A DNA stretch of 64,000 bases from Tetrapyrgos nigripes (GCA_013368315.1 JAACJM010000042.1:186001-250000), one strand, 5' to 3'; counted from the stretch's first letter, positions 10,873 through 23,038 are shown. Numbers and translations are program-made. The notes: generated by a model not told the origin, from the letters alone.

Positions 10873-13800
10873 TTATGTAGCCTCAACATCATAGAACTCA
10901 TGAAGATGCACGGAAATATACTTATTAACGTAGAAAGATGGGAATGAAGTCAGCGCAAATTCATATGTATACCGCTCCGGTAAAGCATGCCTTCCAAACA
11001 CAGGCAATAAATGGCATGCTCGTGCAATCGAGTCCACACTAATGACCTCCAAAGTACGTCTACCTTGCCCGTCATATTCAGGCCTCACCACCCACATTCC
11101 TGTCTCGTCATCTGGTTCATCAGAATCTAGCCGGAACCAATTAGTGTTGCACCGGCTCGACTCCGGCTCACTCCGGCTCGGCTATGAACGGCTTGATGAA
11201 GTCATAACCGTGGCTTGGCTTTCGAGCCATAAACAACTCGTTGACTCCGGCTTGAGCTGAATCGAGCCGCCAGTTATTTATTTGAATACAGATCATACAG
11301 CGGCTACATGATTTTGTATACAGGTCTATTAAACGGCTCTAGACCTTGGGTCGTTTCCTGTATTCATCGTTTCAGGGTCTTTGTATGGGGCTCTCTATTT
11401 TAGGCTACAAAGCCAGCCAGAGCCGAGGTACACAGAACCGGCTCATTTTTGTTCGACTCAGCTTGGCTAAACATCGGCTTGGCTCTCGGCTTAGCCGGAG
11501 TCGAGTCGAGCCACGTGCAACACTAGAACCAATTAACCAATCCACATTCCTGTCGCTCCCCATCCAAGATAAATGAGAAGAATAGTAAAACACGAGCAAT
11601 AGTCATACCACCCATTAGCTCGGTTTCCTGAGTGTCCACGAGAACAGTGTCATATCGAGCGTGCAGGTTTCGCCAGCGGGGATGAGAGCGAATGCGCTCT
11701 TGATGCATGCCACCAGCTCCACATATATCACTCGGCGCATAGAATCGTGCAATCGCGGAGTGAAATACCTTTACGGACGAAGGTGGTGGGGGACAGAGTT
11801 CAATATTATCGGGTTGTTCCGCATTGGGGTAATAATATGACCATAGATAGCAGCGAAGAGCTGCGCCAAAAAGAGGTATACCCAAATGAGCGGCGAGAGC
11901 CGGAACCGATGAAGGGTAGCCTCGAGCTATGGGCATGAATTAGAAAACATCTCTTGAGAAGCATAGAGCACGTCATACACACCTGGAGTTGCAGCCAAAT
12001 GCACTGAGCCTGTTGTTGCAGGTCCAGATACTGGTCCTAAATCAAACTCCTCGTTTGCCTCTAGGTCCTCCTCATCAACCTCTTCGCTGGCCAGTGGAAC
12101 TTCTCCATCCATCATCATACTTTCATATGCTGCTGTTGTGCCCCACATCATTCTACGCTTCTGCAAACGCCTTTGCATGGCAACCATCTTGTCAGTCCGT
12201 GTGATAGAGCTGATCATCTGGTCAAGCGCATTGTGCCAACTGGATTGCTGCCAAGTCTCCTTTACGGCCTCGATATGCTTGGACTCGGTAATGGACGTAC
12301 AAAGACCATTTGGTGATCCGAGTAGACGAATACCTCTCGGATAGTGCATGAGAGCGTGTTGTCGTGGAAGTGATATACTTTCCCGGACGCCGGTCTCGAT
12401 AAAGATTTGACGGTAGTGATGGAAGTCTTGCAAGAGCTCTTCGAGCTTTTTGATGTCATCGGAGGTATGGGCATTGCGGTGAGCAAGATAGCAGAAGTCT
12501 AGGAAGATTGACACAGCTTTTACCATAGAAGCGGGTACATACCCCGCAATAGCAGAGATGTATACCTGTACAATAGTAAGCGGATTGCTAAAAAAAGAGT
12601 ACTAGTAGAAAAACTTTACCTTCATCAACGCCTTGGTATCATCTCCAGTCCATTGGGCAAAGTCACGTCCATCTGGCCAGCGACGAAGGCCTGGAAAAGC
12701 TGGTACTGCATTTAATCTGTTATCATGGAATGTAAGAGTTTATGTCACAAAGCTGTTGGTCTTTACATACCTTCAGTCAATATCCTTTAGTATTTCCTCC
12801 GCCTCACTCTTCTCATTCACAGATTTCACATAGTCACTGACCCACTCAACGAGATGGTCCATGAAAGTTCCTTTGATGGCTTGATGCAAAAGATCGGGTG
12901 ACATGAGCTCATGGATGTCAGCCCGCAGAAAATCATGAGTGAATGGCTTTACGACAAAAAGAGTCAAAGAGGGTCCACATATAAAGCAATAAGACACACA
13001 ACGACATCACTACGACACCCATAATCATCCCATGCAACATGCGCAGGAAGTTCATTAACAATGATATCCGTCATCGCCCTTGTACGTCGTATAGGTCCTG
13101 GTCTGTCCAAATTGCTGGGTGGATTGTGACACCTTTATATTATATCATCAAGCTCGTGCTATTGCAATACAGACATAATCACTCACTTCGGACAATGCCC
13201 AGAAACAACTCCTGATAGCCAGACCTGTTCAGGATAGTCTGCAATATATGGCCCAATACCATACACAACTCGTCGGTAGTGACCGTCGGGACAGTGGATA
13301 ACCTCAGGTGTCGTCATCCCAGTGCGTAAAGGCTCAAAGAGCTCCGCAAGACAACCATGGTACATCTGCCTGACAAATGCTTGATATTCGGGTTTCTTCC
13401 GCTGGCTTTTTGTAGCTAAAATGAAAGGAATAAGCAACTGGCGTGGGTAATTACACTCAAGAAAAACTGACTCTTTGGTATGACTAGAAATGCGACTGGT
13501 AACATTCCGAAGGGATGTGTTCGGCAGGTTACATTACTGAGATTGCATGGGCTCGCATATACGGGGTGATATTCTTGATGGCCTGTGGCGACTGATACTG
13601 TTGTCTTATCAGAGCCAGCGGCAAAAGGGACGAACATAGAACCATGTGTACTCGGGTCCTGCGCTATTTCATCCTAAGTATTTGATGGTTAGTACGGAAA
13701 AAATGAGAAATATATGAAGACGCACTGCTTGTTTCCAGGCCCAGTCTCCAGACATCACATTGGACCAGATATGTTGACCTGAGTTATTGAACTGACGATA

Positions 13801-14473
13801 CGGGGACTTGTTGAAAGTTGAGGATGTGAAAAAGTCGGTCTCTTGCATCTGCTGCAGAAAAAGTTGTCGGATGTCACGCTTGACAAATTTGTATGTCTGG
13901 GTCATCCATAGTGGTGATGTTGGTGGGTGAGGGCCATGGTAAGATATTTGGTGGGTTTCCCAGGGAACATTGATGTCGTCAATGCAGTCTATAAGCTGGT
14001 AAAGCTCATTTGCGTCGTCATACTGAAAGCCATGGCTGTCCGCTCCACATTTGATGGCTTGGGCAGCGTGAAGGTCTAGTGCTTCCCGGATCTCATCTGC
14101 TGACGACTGCCGTTTGACGAAATGACAATACGCGAAGTCAAATTCGAGCCGGTCAGCAAATGGCTCCCAAGCTTGGGGAGTATGAGCGTTGGGTAGAGGT
14201 GGTGGTGGTTGTGGTAACGTTCCTGGCGGAAGAGCGTTGCCATGCTGGTCAGTAGGAATAGCTTGAAGAAAAAAAATTAGTCGGGATCCGGTATCAGAAA
14301 AAAAGCAAACACGTACCAGTGAGATGTGGGTGAGTGTCATACTGGAAGTGCTTGCCATCATTACTTTCAGGATCCTGAGTTACGTCTCTATGTGCTGAGT
14401 TCATGTGTTTTCACCGCCCTGTGTATGACCGGAGGACTCTGTCACACTTGGTGCATGGAAAACATTTGTCCAT
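10873..14473 (-). pseudogene. Plavaka transposase, interrupted by a hAT MITE and an early TGA
   Basis: Reading from 14473 downwards: a zinc-finger start (CFPCTKCDRVLRSYTGR, then KHMNSAH after an in-frame TGA at 14411-14413); an N-terminal region with WEPFADRLEFDFAYC and DDINVPWETHQISYHGPHPP; FVPFAAGSDKTTVSVATGHQEYHP; EPLRTGMTTPEVIHCPDGHYRR...GPYIADYPEQVW; PFTHDFLRADIHELMSPDLLHQ; LRRWPDGRDFAQWTGDDTK; SLPRQHALMHY...SPNGLCTSITESKHIEAVKETW; VFHSAIARFYAPSDICGAGGM. These blocks are in the order I know for Plavaka transposases and are joined by several short introns. After CGLVNWF the frame meets the MITE at 11142-11525. It resumes at about 11130 as a DSDEPDDETGMWVVRPEYDG stretch and ends at 10873. 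Apart from the MITE and the TGA the gene looks well preserved, suggesting recent activity. Confidence 0.85.
11142..11525. mobile_element. 384 bp hAT-type MITE inside the Plavaka transposase gene
   Basis: Terminal inverted repeats TAGTGTTGCAC...GTGCAACACTA, extended by GGCTCGACTC-rich subterminal sequence. The 8 bp target duplication GAACCAAT is perfect at 11134-11141 and 11526-11533. The interior has many GGCTC/GAGCC repeats and no transposase frame. Removing the element and one GAACCAAT restores the transposase frame. Confidence 0.92.
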
Positions 14474-14603
14474 CTCGAGGAGTGAGCTGAAGGGGGGAGT
14501 CGGAAAGAAAAAACCAGAGATAAATATTTGTCATTCTCCAAATACCAACATACATCCAAAGAGTCACACAGAAAACTTCCCAACCAACGCCCTATCCTTC
14601 ATT

Positions 14604-16957
14604 ATGGTCAGGAAAACCAGCACTCCTTCGTCCAAAGCAACTCAAGAACCAGACCAAGAACCAGACCAAAGCGAAACCAACGCACTCAGCAAAGGCTTTC
14701 CCGAACTGGACGTTGATGAGCTGTCAACTCCAACCACATCTGCTACACGTGCCCGAGGTCGTGGCAGCCGAGGGAGAGGTGGTCGACGAGGAGGTAAAGG
14801 TGGTTGTGGTGGTTGTGGGGGTGGTCAAGAACGTAAGTACTACAAACATTAAAGTCGGTCAGTTCTGACGAGTCAGCCAAAAAAAGAAAAATACGCACCT
14901 CAAGACAGTCAACTCTCTCCAACTGAGGATACTATGACAGTGGAGCACCCGCCTCCAGCGAAGAAAGCGAAGAAAGGTGAGTCCTATATTGTCTCGTCAA
15001 CGTTGTGGCTCTAACCAGCAGCTCAGTTAAGAAAAACGAACCTCAAACTATCCAACTCCCTCCACGAGAAAATCGAGGTCGTGCACGAGAGGACCCAGAT
15101 AATGGCTTTATCCCTTGTGCACCTAAGCGTACGTCAGCCCAGGTTCGTGCTGACAAAGCTGCTCGTGCTGCTGAGATACAGCAAGAGCGGGAACGTGTTC
15201 AAAATAGCCTTCGTCGCATTGCTGAGCTTGAGCTAAACCAGGAGGAGGAAGATTTAGAGGAGGAGGAAAACTGAGTTGAGAGACGGCTTCCTAGCCAGGA
15301 CCCTAGCGATGAAGAGCGACCTTTCTTGCCTTTGGAAGATGGAGAGGTGGAGCAGTACGAGTCTGAGGTTGATGAGCCAGCGGAAAATGCGCCAAGGAAG
15401 AGGCAAAAGATGACAAGAGTGAGTCAATCAATGCTACCCTTCACACGAATGTACTCACCTCAGCCAAAGCCCAAGCAACCTGCCAAAGGGGAGACACTTG
15501 CAGAAGTCGAACGGGTCAAGAAAACCATCCGGAAAGAATGCGAAGACGTCTTGAAAGGCAGGAAGAAAGGAAGGTAAGTCAACGAGTTTTATCTGATGAC
15601 CTGTCAACTGACCAAGCTTCTATTTCTCACAGTAAAAAGCATAGTTCCTCTGACTCTGGCGGTATCCTTGCTGATTGGCAGAAGAGAGGTGTTCACGAGC
15701 ACGTCGATTTGGCACTCGATACTGACGAAGTTGGTATATCTATCGCTCATGGAGGCATAACTGACGATGACACCATTGGTGACACACCTGCACTGGCTGA
15801 AAGATTGCCTGCTATCCATATTGCAAACAATGTCAGTGTAGATTCTTATATCTATTTCCCCCCACTGACGGTATTCTACAGCTGGTGAATGTGTCGAAGA
15901 TGACAGCTACCCCAAAATCGAAACCTTTCAAGACCATGTTGTCCAATTCTGCAGTGAAGTCCGACTCCAAAATTTCATCACCGGCCGAAATCAAGACCCC
16001 TTCTCGTGCACCCAAACCCATGCAATCCACCTCAATTGTCCAAAAGAACACGTCTACCTCTTCTGTTGGAACCGACTCTCCTATTCCCACCAGTGCGGTC
16101 GTTGCAATTCCAAATATCAATGACGGCGTATGGAAGAAAAGAGGATGCGACACGTTTAACGCGCTGCTATTTGCGAGTACTGACCCTTTTGGAGAATTTG
16201 CCAAATCCTCTGAGAGCTTCCTACTTGCCTGCCAATCTGCTGTGCCCAAGTTGTGGAATAGTGAATACAAGGTTGTAAGAGGTGATGCTATCTTCAAGCT
16301 AGTGCGTTATCTGAGCCGTCAAGTTTTTTTTTGTGTTATACCTGACCGGTCTGTATTTAACAGGGCTATAACAAGATCATCGACAAGCGAAGCGACATTG
16401 GCCAAAAGGCCATGGCGGTTGTCAATGACTTCTTTGCTCAGAAGGAGTATGCCAACCAACCCATTTTGATACGCGAATATGCTCGTTGGGCACTACATTA
16501 TAATGGTCCCCTCCTATATGCACAGCCCGGTGCCCCGAACACTGACGAGGTGATTGCCATATGCTTTCAATAAGGCTCTGATCACTCATTTTTGTTTCAG
16601 TCAGCTAAGGGCTCGTGGCTCTCACCACACATCATCAATGTTATCAAGACTTCCTTACCATGTTGCGAGAAGTCTGTGATACCCGTTGGTATTCCCGTTG
16701 GCCTCCTTGGTCTGGCTGCAGCTGGGGTACGTCTCTCTTATCATCTTTGACCCCTGCAGTAACTGACCACGTACTACAACATATAGTTGGAACGTGCTTT
16801 CTGCCTGTACAGGACAGGTTACAAAGCAACGGACACTGGCTTTAGAGAAGACCTCGTTGGTCAAGCAGTCAAGGCATTCGTCAAAATGCGATTGATAACG
16901 TCTCAGAAAACTGCTGGGACCGTATACTGGATGCGAGCGGTTTGAAGAAAGCACCAA
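14604..16957 (+). pseudogene. Plavaka-associated accessory gene (nuclear-type, low-complexity N-terminus), decayed
   Basis: Divergent from the transposase, 130 bp away. The first exon (14604-14832) encodes a Ser/Thr/Glu-rich start, then a Gly/Arg block (RGRGSRGRGGRRGGKGG). Later segments include KKAKK-type basic patches, a coiled-coil-like Glu-rich stretch (RIAELELNQEEEDLEEEEN) and, after a TGA at 15272-15274, a continuation in the same frame (VERRLPSQDPSDEERPF). The C-terminal part (about 16080-16957) is better ordered: GCDTFNALLFASTDPFGEFAK, then IREYARWALHYNGPLLYAQPG, then ERAFCLYRTGYKATDTGF...LVGQAVKAFVKM. It resembles unnamed proteins found beside Agaricomycete transposons. The join after exon 1 does not give a clean frame with a normal-length intron, which together with the TGA suggests decay. 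Function unknown. Confidence 0.55.
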
Positions 16958-17096
16958 TTACAGTGGACCTGATGGGAGATGATGACGACGACATGGATAT
17001 TGCTGCTCATTGTCACTTGATGTATGATGCAAGTAGCCCACCCGGTTCGCCTTCAAAAGCTTAGAATAGAACATTTTCCTTTCCTCATTTACTGGA

Positions 17097-17314
17097 GATT
17101 AATCTATACACTTTTTAATAGGGAAATTTTCATCTTTTTGTATCTATTGGTGGACTGGTATGACTGGTAGCGTACATAATTACGAAAATTGATCACTGTC
17201 TGGTGCTCCGAAAAACTTGTCTGGGGTACCGGTAGCTGGTCTACTGGTTTTGACTGGTTTTGACTGGAACCAGTCGGAACCAGTTGCCACCAGCAATCTG
17301 TCAAAATGCTGATG
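17097..17314. repeat. Right terminal inverted repeat of the Plavaka element
   Basis: Complement of the left terminus, with additional ACTGGT-type repeats (17145-17290). Ends CTGATG followed by CT. Confidence 0.75.
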
Positions 17315-18163
17315 CTGGGAATACCTCACGACAGGCCTAAACAAGTATTTGGTGGAGTCCTGGTTATTATTGGTTTTGAAGTGGATCCAAATGCTATGAC
17401 TATCACAATGCTTCCATTCTCTAGGTCCGATCTCATTGCCACTCTCAAATCATTTGCAGTACCAAGACAACGCCAGCCTCTGCACGATTTCTGGCAGATA
17501 GGCAGTTGGTGTAACTGGTCCTTCAATGTCTTTTCACTCCTGCAGCCCGGATTATCCTGGTTATATCAAAAGACGGCAGGGAAGGAGGATGGGAACGCAC
17601 CTGTTTGGATTAGTTTGTTGATGTGTCGTGAGCTATTGTGGATGGTTGGGCATATGGAGAAGATGGAAGGAGTAAGGATGTTGGAATCAGAGAGTTGGGG
17701 CTTAGAGGATGTGGAAGTGATATTGTTCTGTGACACGTGCCCAACTGGAATGGGATTTTGGGTCAAATCTGGTAACGTTCATCTTGGTTTTCAATGCAAA
17801 ATCGAGGATTCTTCACCGGGCATTTTATTTTTCGAGGCACTCTCTGTCGTATCAGCACTCTCTTTTGCAGTACTATCCTCGAATCCCTGTCCGCACCGTA
17901 TCATTATTTTCATGGATAACTCCAACACTGTTGATATGTTCAACTCCGGCCCTACCTATAATCCTATCCTCATGACGGCAGTTGACCTCCTCGTAAAACA
18001 CAAGACTGATCTATGGGTTGCACATGTTCCAGGTTCTCAAAATGACATCACTGACGCCCTGTCGCGATTGAATAACGACTACATTTTCAACTCCATACCC
18101 AATATCATTATCACTCTTTTTGAACCCCCTCAACTCATGCTGGGGGCAGTGCTATCATGAACT
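17315..18163 (+). pseudogene. DIRS-like retroelement: RT tail and RNase H domain (right half)
   Basis: Continues the frame cut at 10719. It begins with the RT connection (GIPHDRPKQVFGG, IGFEVDPNAMTITM) and then a well-preserved RNase H domain. The four acidic residues expected for catalysis are visible: Asp in LFCDTCPTGMG, Glu in FFEALSVV, Asp in IFMDNSNTVDMFN and Asp in NDITDALSR. The frame closes with TGA at 18158-18160, in a spot followed by recombinase-like sequence in another frame. RNase H of this type degrades the RNA strand during reverse transcription. Confidence 0.75.
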
Positions 18164-18169
18164 ATGAAC

Positions 18170-18617
18170 CATCCAAGTCTAGACACGGGGTAAAGGAGAG
18201 GGAGGTCTGGATAAAGGATTGTCTGGTGAGGGAGAGAGCGATTGCATTAGGGTATGCAATTTGGTTCAACACAAGGTGATCATGCGTTCGTCGTTATCCA
18301 TTGACGATAACCACGTAGCTTTCCTTTTACCGATGCACAAATCGGACAAACAGTTTGATGGAGACAAAATTCTGGTTTGCGCCACTGGAGAAACTGACTG
18401 TCCTATCGAAATCACCAAACGCTACATCCTTTCCCAGGATTGCCTTTTTCCTGCCCACCCCAATGAAAGTGATGTGGGCCAACGCTGCGCATGGCGAGTA
18501 CAAGGCTGCAGGGTCTGTCCTTCCCATAGTAATAATCCCTCTTCGAACAAAAGAATATCATACATGGTTTTTGTTTCCTTGAACCTATGTATTCATCCTG
18601 AATATGTGAGTAACTCA
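18170..18617 (+). pseudogene. DIRS-like retroelement: tyrosine recombinase fragment
   Basis: Broken frames give KEREVWIKDCLVRERAIALGYAI (core-binding region) and NHVAFLLPMHKSDKQFDGDKILV followed by CLFPAHP (start of the catalytic domain). The order matches the recombinase that follows RNase H in DIRS-like elements. The Arg-His-Arg-Tyr catalytic set is not visible and the region ends at the next MITE. A 40 bp piece at 18466-18505 reappears at 21040-21080. Confidence 0.5.
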
Positions 18618-18625
18618 CTTTAGAA

Positions 18626-19252
18626 TAGGGCTACGCACCGTCCCAGTATCCATACAGTTATATGGGTACTGTATAGAAATATGACCCCGTATCGTATGGG
18701 ACATTTTGGGAAGAAAAATATGGGTTTGTACGGTACGGGTGTAGCCCGTACATGACCGTATCCTTTACGCCCGTCTTACGGGTTTGTACGGTGTACGGGT
18801 CTGCCAGACTTCAGCTATGACATTCTGCTGAATTCCTCACCTTTGATGTGTTCTCTGTAGTCTAAAAATTTGTAATAGTGATTATATCCTTCTGATTTTG
18901 TACCTGGATATTATGTTTGAGTGAAATCTGCACAATAAGGACACTATGGGGCATTTGACCATATCCCAACTACAGTATTTCACCACAAAAACCACTTAGA
19001 TGAGCAATGTATGAGTTATGTTGGATTTATAAATTCTTGAATGACATTAAAAAATGACTGTCTCTCGACATTTTGTACCTAGAAGACCCAGTATCCCGTA
19101 AAATACTGCCATACCCCCGTACCCATACCCGTACCAGTAATGTACAAAGCTCAGAATCAACCCGTATGATTACAGGGACGGGTGCACTGTACCAGTATGG
19201 ACCCAGTAAAAAATACGGGCGTACCAGTAATACTGTACAGTGTGTAGCCCTA
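18626..19252. mobile_element. 627 bp non-autonomous hAT-type element, second copy of the 8.9 kb family
   Basis: The TIR starts TAGGGCTACGCACCGT on the left and ends with its degenerate complement (GTGTGTAGCCCTA) on the right. The 8 bp duplication CTTTAGAA is perfect at 18618-18625 and 19253-19260. About 160 bp at the left end and 130 bp at the right end are made of GTACGG/CCGTAC repeats. The centre is AT-rich, has no transposase frame and does not obviously match the centre of the 8897-9562 copy. Confidence 0.88.
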
Positions 19253-19260
19253 CTTTAGAA

Positions 19261-20369
19261 GTACACACCTCTTTGAGCACCTTTGCAATTTCTCCACTGC
19301 GTTGGGCTTGGGATCGCTGTTCAGGTTGATGGTGGAAAACCACATTGCACATTTGCCAGACTTGAAGTAAATTGAGAAGCAGTTTAGGTTATGATCTTAT
19401 GCCTCCACACATGTATATGTCCATTTCTGGGGGAATTGAAAGATGGGAGAGTAAGCAAGTGATGTAGCTCTTTTCGGGGACCTAGGTGAGTAAAAAAGAC
19501 CATTTAGTAGGGACAATGGCAAGAGAGAAAATAGGAATAGGAGTGGGCACCAAAAAACCTGTCACTGTAAAATGGGGAATCACCCAGATTTTTCAATACG
19601 TGGTATGAAACAGGAAGTGTTACAGACTTCTGGCAGTTATGAGAGAACACTATGCGCCAGAAAATTTTAGGTATCCTGAACATAGGGATAGAAAATAAAA
19701 GTTGAGCCATCAATATGACAGCACTCATTTAGCACTCGCCCTTTCCTTTGGGCCTCGTCATTGCCACATGCAGTGGTGGCCCACATCTCCTTCATTGTGT
19801 ACATTAACCCAGTCAGTACCTTTGACATTTGTCGACATGCCTGACAAGCAAAGCATCAACAAAGTCCATCAAAGCATAGTGGAGGATGTAGTCAGCTATC
19901 ACGAAGGTTGGCAAAGAGATGGAGGAGACAAGGCCCAGTGTTATGTTGAGCCCCAGATGGAATGTTGGTGAGTGAAGTATGAGCCCAGACATGAGCAGAC
20001 AGCTTAGCCAAGTCCGAAATCACTCTGTTATGAAGTGGTTGTGGGCCAGTGCTGAAGCGTGGCGAATATGAGGCCATCGCAGTCCAAGCTTTTAGCGTAC
20101 ACATTATTTTATTGGACTTCTTTTGTACTTGAATCTTGATGCAAAGGACTATAACCGTGCAAAGAGAAGGGAAAGAAATCGGAAACTATGATGCATTATA
20201 GATGCTAGTGTTCGGAAACAAAACGAAAAGGAAAGGCCGATCAACTGTTAGCATAAAGGCCACACAGAAATAAATGGACGGGTGAAGTCGGGAGCATTTG
20301 CACATAGCCACACACAGAAAGAGGGTGTAAAGAACTCATCCTCATTTCATTTGGCCTCGTAACACTCGT
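19261..20369. other. Gene-poor region, nothing recognised
   Basis: Only short unconvincing frames. 20120-20345 is loosely similar to 22060-22180 (shared 'agccaca..cagaaag..gtgtaaa.aactca' text), so the area contains an old local duplication. Confidence 0.35.
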
Positions 20370-21040
20370 CACCAGAAAAATGGCTGAAAACTTTCAGGGC
20401 AGATAACTTGACAGCAGAATAATACTCACTTATACTCACTTATAAGGGAAACAAATTTATATCCATTACCTTATAACTCCTGATAGGCTGCGTAAAATTA
20501 CTCTGTAGCTTAATTACTTCATATAATTATTTTGAGTGGGTAACAAGGCAGTATAATGACCAGGAAATAATTTTCAAAGCCTTGTAACACAAAATAAGAA
20601 TAGCAGAATAATCGTAAAGTAACAGTAATGAACCAATTAATAATAAGGGCCTATAAGGTTGAGCTTACTCAAGACAACTAGAATGAGTGCATAAAATTCC
20701 CTCATTGAAACTATTTAAATTTATAGTGAGACCTGCCTGAGAGTATAATCTGGACAAATGGTTTTGAGTCAGTTATAAGGTGTTATAAGGCCTGCAGCTA
20801 CTATAGTAGCACAAAAGGCCCAAAATAATCTTGATGCTAGCCCAGAATCAACTTGTATACAGCCCATGGCAGAACAAAATATTATCTGAGGAATAAGGCT
20901 TTTCAGAAATCATTTTTGTTTCCTTTGTAAGTTCATATCAGCCCAGAAAACAAAACATTAGATTTCCATAGATGACAATCATCATGTATCTGACTCAGTT
21001 GCAATTGAAAGAGTTACTAGTACATTCATTCACAAATGAA
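20370..21040. repeat. Dispersed repeat B, copy 1 (partner at 61240-61868)
   Basis: About 650 bp of AT-rich sequence rich in TTATAAGG-like words. It aligns over its whole length with 61240-61868 at high identity, beginning near CCAGA(G)AAATGGC and ending near TAGTACATTCATT. No protein frame and no clear TIR or LTR. Probably a non-autonomous transposon or solo terminal repeat. Confidence 0.65.
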
Positions 21041-23038
21041 AGGGATGTGGGCCAACGCTGTGCATGGCAAATACAAGGCTACTGATCAGAAGAAGAAAGG
21101 TGCCACTGCTTCGCATGGCAAATTACGAGGCCTGTTTAAGTAAAACGGTTTCGTATGCAGTAAAAAATTCTTTTATTTAGATAGAGCCCAATATTTAAAT
21201 GACCTTGGATTAGAGGTATCCATAGTGATTCAGAGTCTCAGAGAGTGGCTCTTGATGACTTTCGACGGCTGTTGAGGGAAGGTAAACGCCAAGTAAATGT
21301 GTCTGAACCTGGTGCATCAACAGCGATGGAGGGAAGGCAGGAATGACGTGTCAGTTGAGCGTCAGCTAAAATGGCAGTGTTCGGGCACTTCGGAGCGCTG
21401 AGGTGGCATGTAAAAGTTAGAACCCGTGAGAAAGTTTGATACTCAATTGAGGGGTCGACATAAGTTAACTCGGCCTAAAGGGCCTCGTAATAATCAGTAA
21501 CTTTAAGACCTCTAACCTACCTGGATGAATAAATATGAGAGAGGAGAGAATGACAGTGGTGAAGCCTCTACCTTACTCGCAAGCTTCGCACAATAAGTAA
21601 TAAGAAAACCAGGGGCAACTGCCCCCATTGAAATGTGAAGATTGTGAATGAGTGGTAGGGCTTGTAAATACAAACAGGTGTCAGTAGTAGCGGTAGTAGT
21701 AATTTATAGAGGGTGGGCTGGGTGGGCAGAAGAAAAGTGCAGGCAAAATCTGGGAGAAAGTCAAACTGAAAAAATCACGAAATGAACAAGAAAGATATAT
21801 AAGCGACAGATCATACTGGTCTACGATGGGCATCCGCTGCAAACCCCAGCACCTGTCGCATCCAATTGTAGGAAAGATGTTGAAACCAATTAATTGTAAA
21901 CAAAAAGAAATAAATGAAACGAGTATGAGATCAATCGGATGAGGCTCTGCTTGCTATTTGCAGAGGCCTCCGAAGGTGCAAGCACCTACATCAAATGATA
22001 TGCTCGTGGAGGAGAGAAAGAAAAGCTAACGCGCCTAACCAGCAACTTTGGCAAGCCACAGATTTGGATACAATAGGGGCAAGGAAAAATTGGAAACAAT
22101 AGCACCGGGAAACCAGGAGCTATTTGTATAGCCACAGGCAGAAAGTGAGTGTAAAAAACTCAGCCTCATTCTTCAGCCTAGTGATGTAGGTAAGCTAGCC
22201 ACTCATCCTCCATCTCCATAATATCATAATGTCATGCACACTCTCCACTCCAGCATTGATCACATCACTCTCAAAGTGTGTCTGTTCCAAGCTGCCTGTA
22301 CACACATTTGTGTGAAATCCACAGCACTGAGAGCGTCTAACCAAGCATTGGAGGATATCACATACTTAAGAGGTTTAACACCTTCTCCAACACCACTTTT
22401 TGATCTGCAATAAGATCTGGAGGGAAAGAGATGGGCAAGAAGTGAGCTTGGAGGCAGAGCAAGGTTTTTAAGTGAGGAGATTCAAATTTGGCAGAAGATG
22501 CATTGAGTTTAACGGGTAGAGGCGATGGAGGACGTCTTCATGTCAGCGGATGGGAATAATTTCGAATACGGCAGACGAGGAGATGACTTTGAGCCACGGA
22601 GTTTGGTGCGTTCTTTGAGAGAGAGCATGTAGATTTCACGCAATGTGTCAAATTGTCGTCAGATGTCTGTTGGCATTGCTTTCGTGAAGGAACGAAGATG
22701 GATGATAGTTGGTTTTGCTGAGGTGTATTCAGAGATTGCAAAGTAGGCAGGTTTGGACATAACAATCATGAGTGAAGGGAAATCAGGGATAGAGAATGAT
22801 TGGAGGTGGATGTCCATGTCGAGGGGTCATGCAATAGAAAAGAAGATTAGCAGAATAAATGACCTTTAAAAACACAAAGCATACCTTTGAGAGAAGTTGA
22901 CGATAGCATGTGAGGGTGCACCTATCCACTTGCCAAGATCCCATGCAGACTCTCAGGTTGAATACTGGGAGGTAATCCTAAAAAATATCAATTTATGACA
23001 CTATCTCACTGATATCTTAATGAGTATAGGTCAACCAG
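21041..23038. other. Gene-poor region between repeat B and the hAT remnant
   Basis: 21040-21080 repeats 18466-18505 of the recombinase fragment. The rest has only short frames and scattered AT-rich text. 22905-23038 probably carries a piece of the hAT gene that follows, separated by an intron-like stretch. Confidence 0.35.

Larger units (their letters stand above)
10720..17314. mobile_element. 6.6 kb Plavaka-type DNA transposon inserted in a DIRS-like element
   Basis: Both ends begin CATCAG(T/C)ATTTTGACAGATTGCTGGT in inverted orientation, followed by many ACTGGT/ACCAGT subterminal repeats and then a shared TTAAAAAGTGTATAG-like block near 10833-10848 and 17097-17120. CT flanks both sides (10718-10719 and 17315-17316). 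The interior has a minus-strand Plavaka transposase gene (10873-14473) and a divergent plus-strand accessory gene (14604-16957). Plavaka transposases belong with the CACTA-like group, whose elements typically have subterminal repeats and 2-3 bp duplications. The copy is broken by a MITE and by TGA codons, so it is probably not autonomous now. Confidence 0.85.

Noticed and set aside
10720..17314. A TET/JBP gene carried by the element, as known for some Agaricomycete transposons
   Set aside because: I looked for an H-x-D...H dioxygenase pattern in the accessory gene and saw none.
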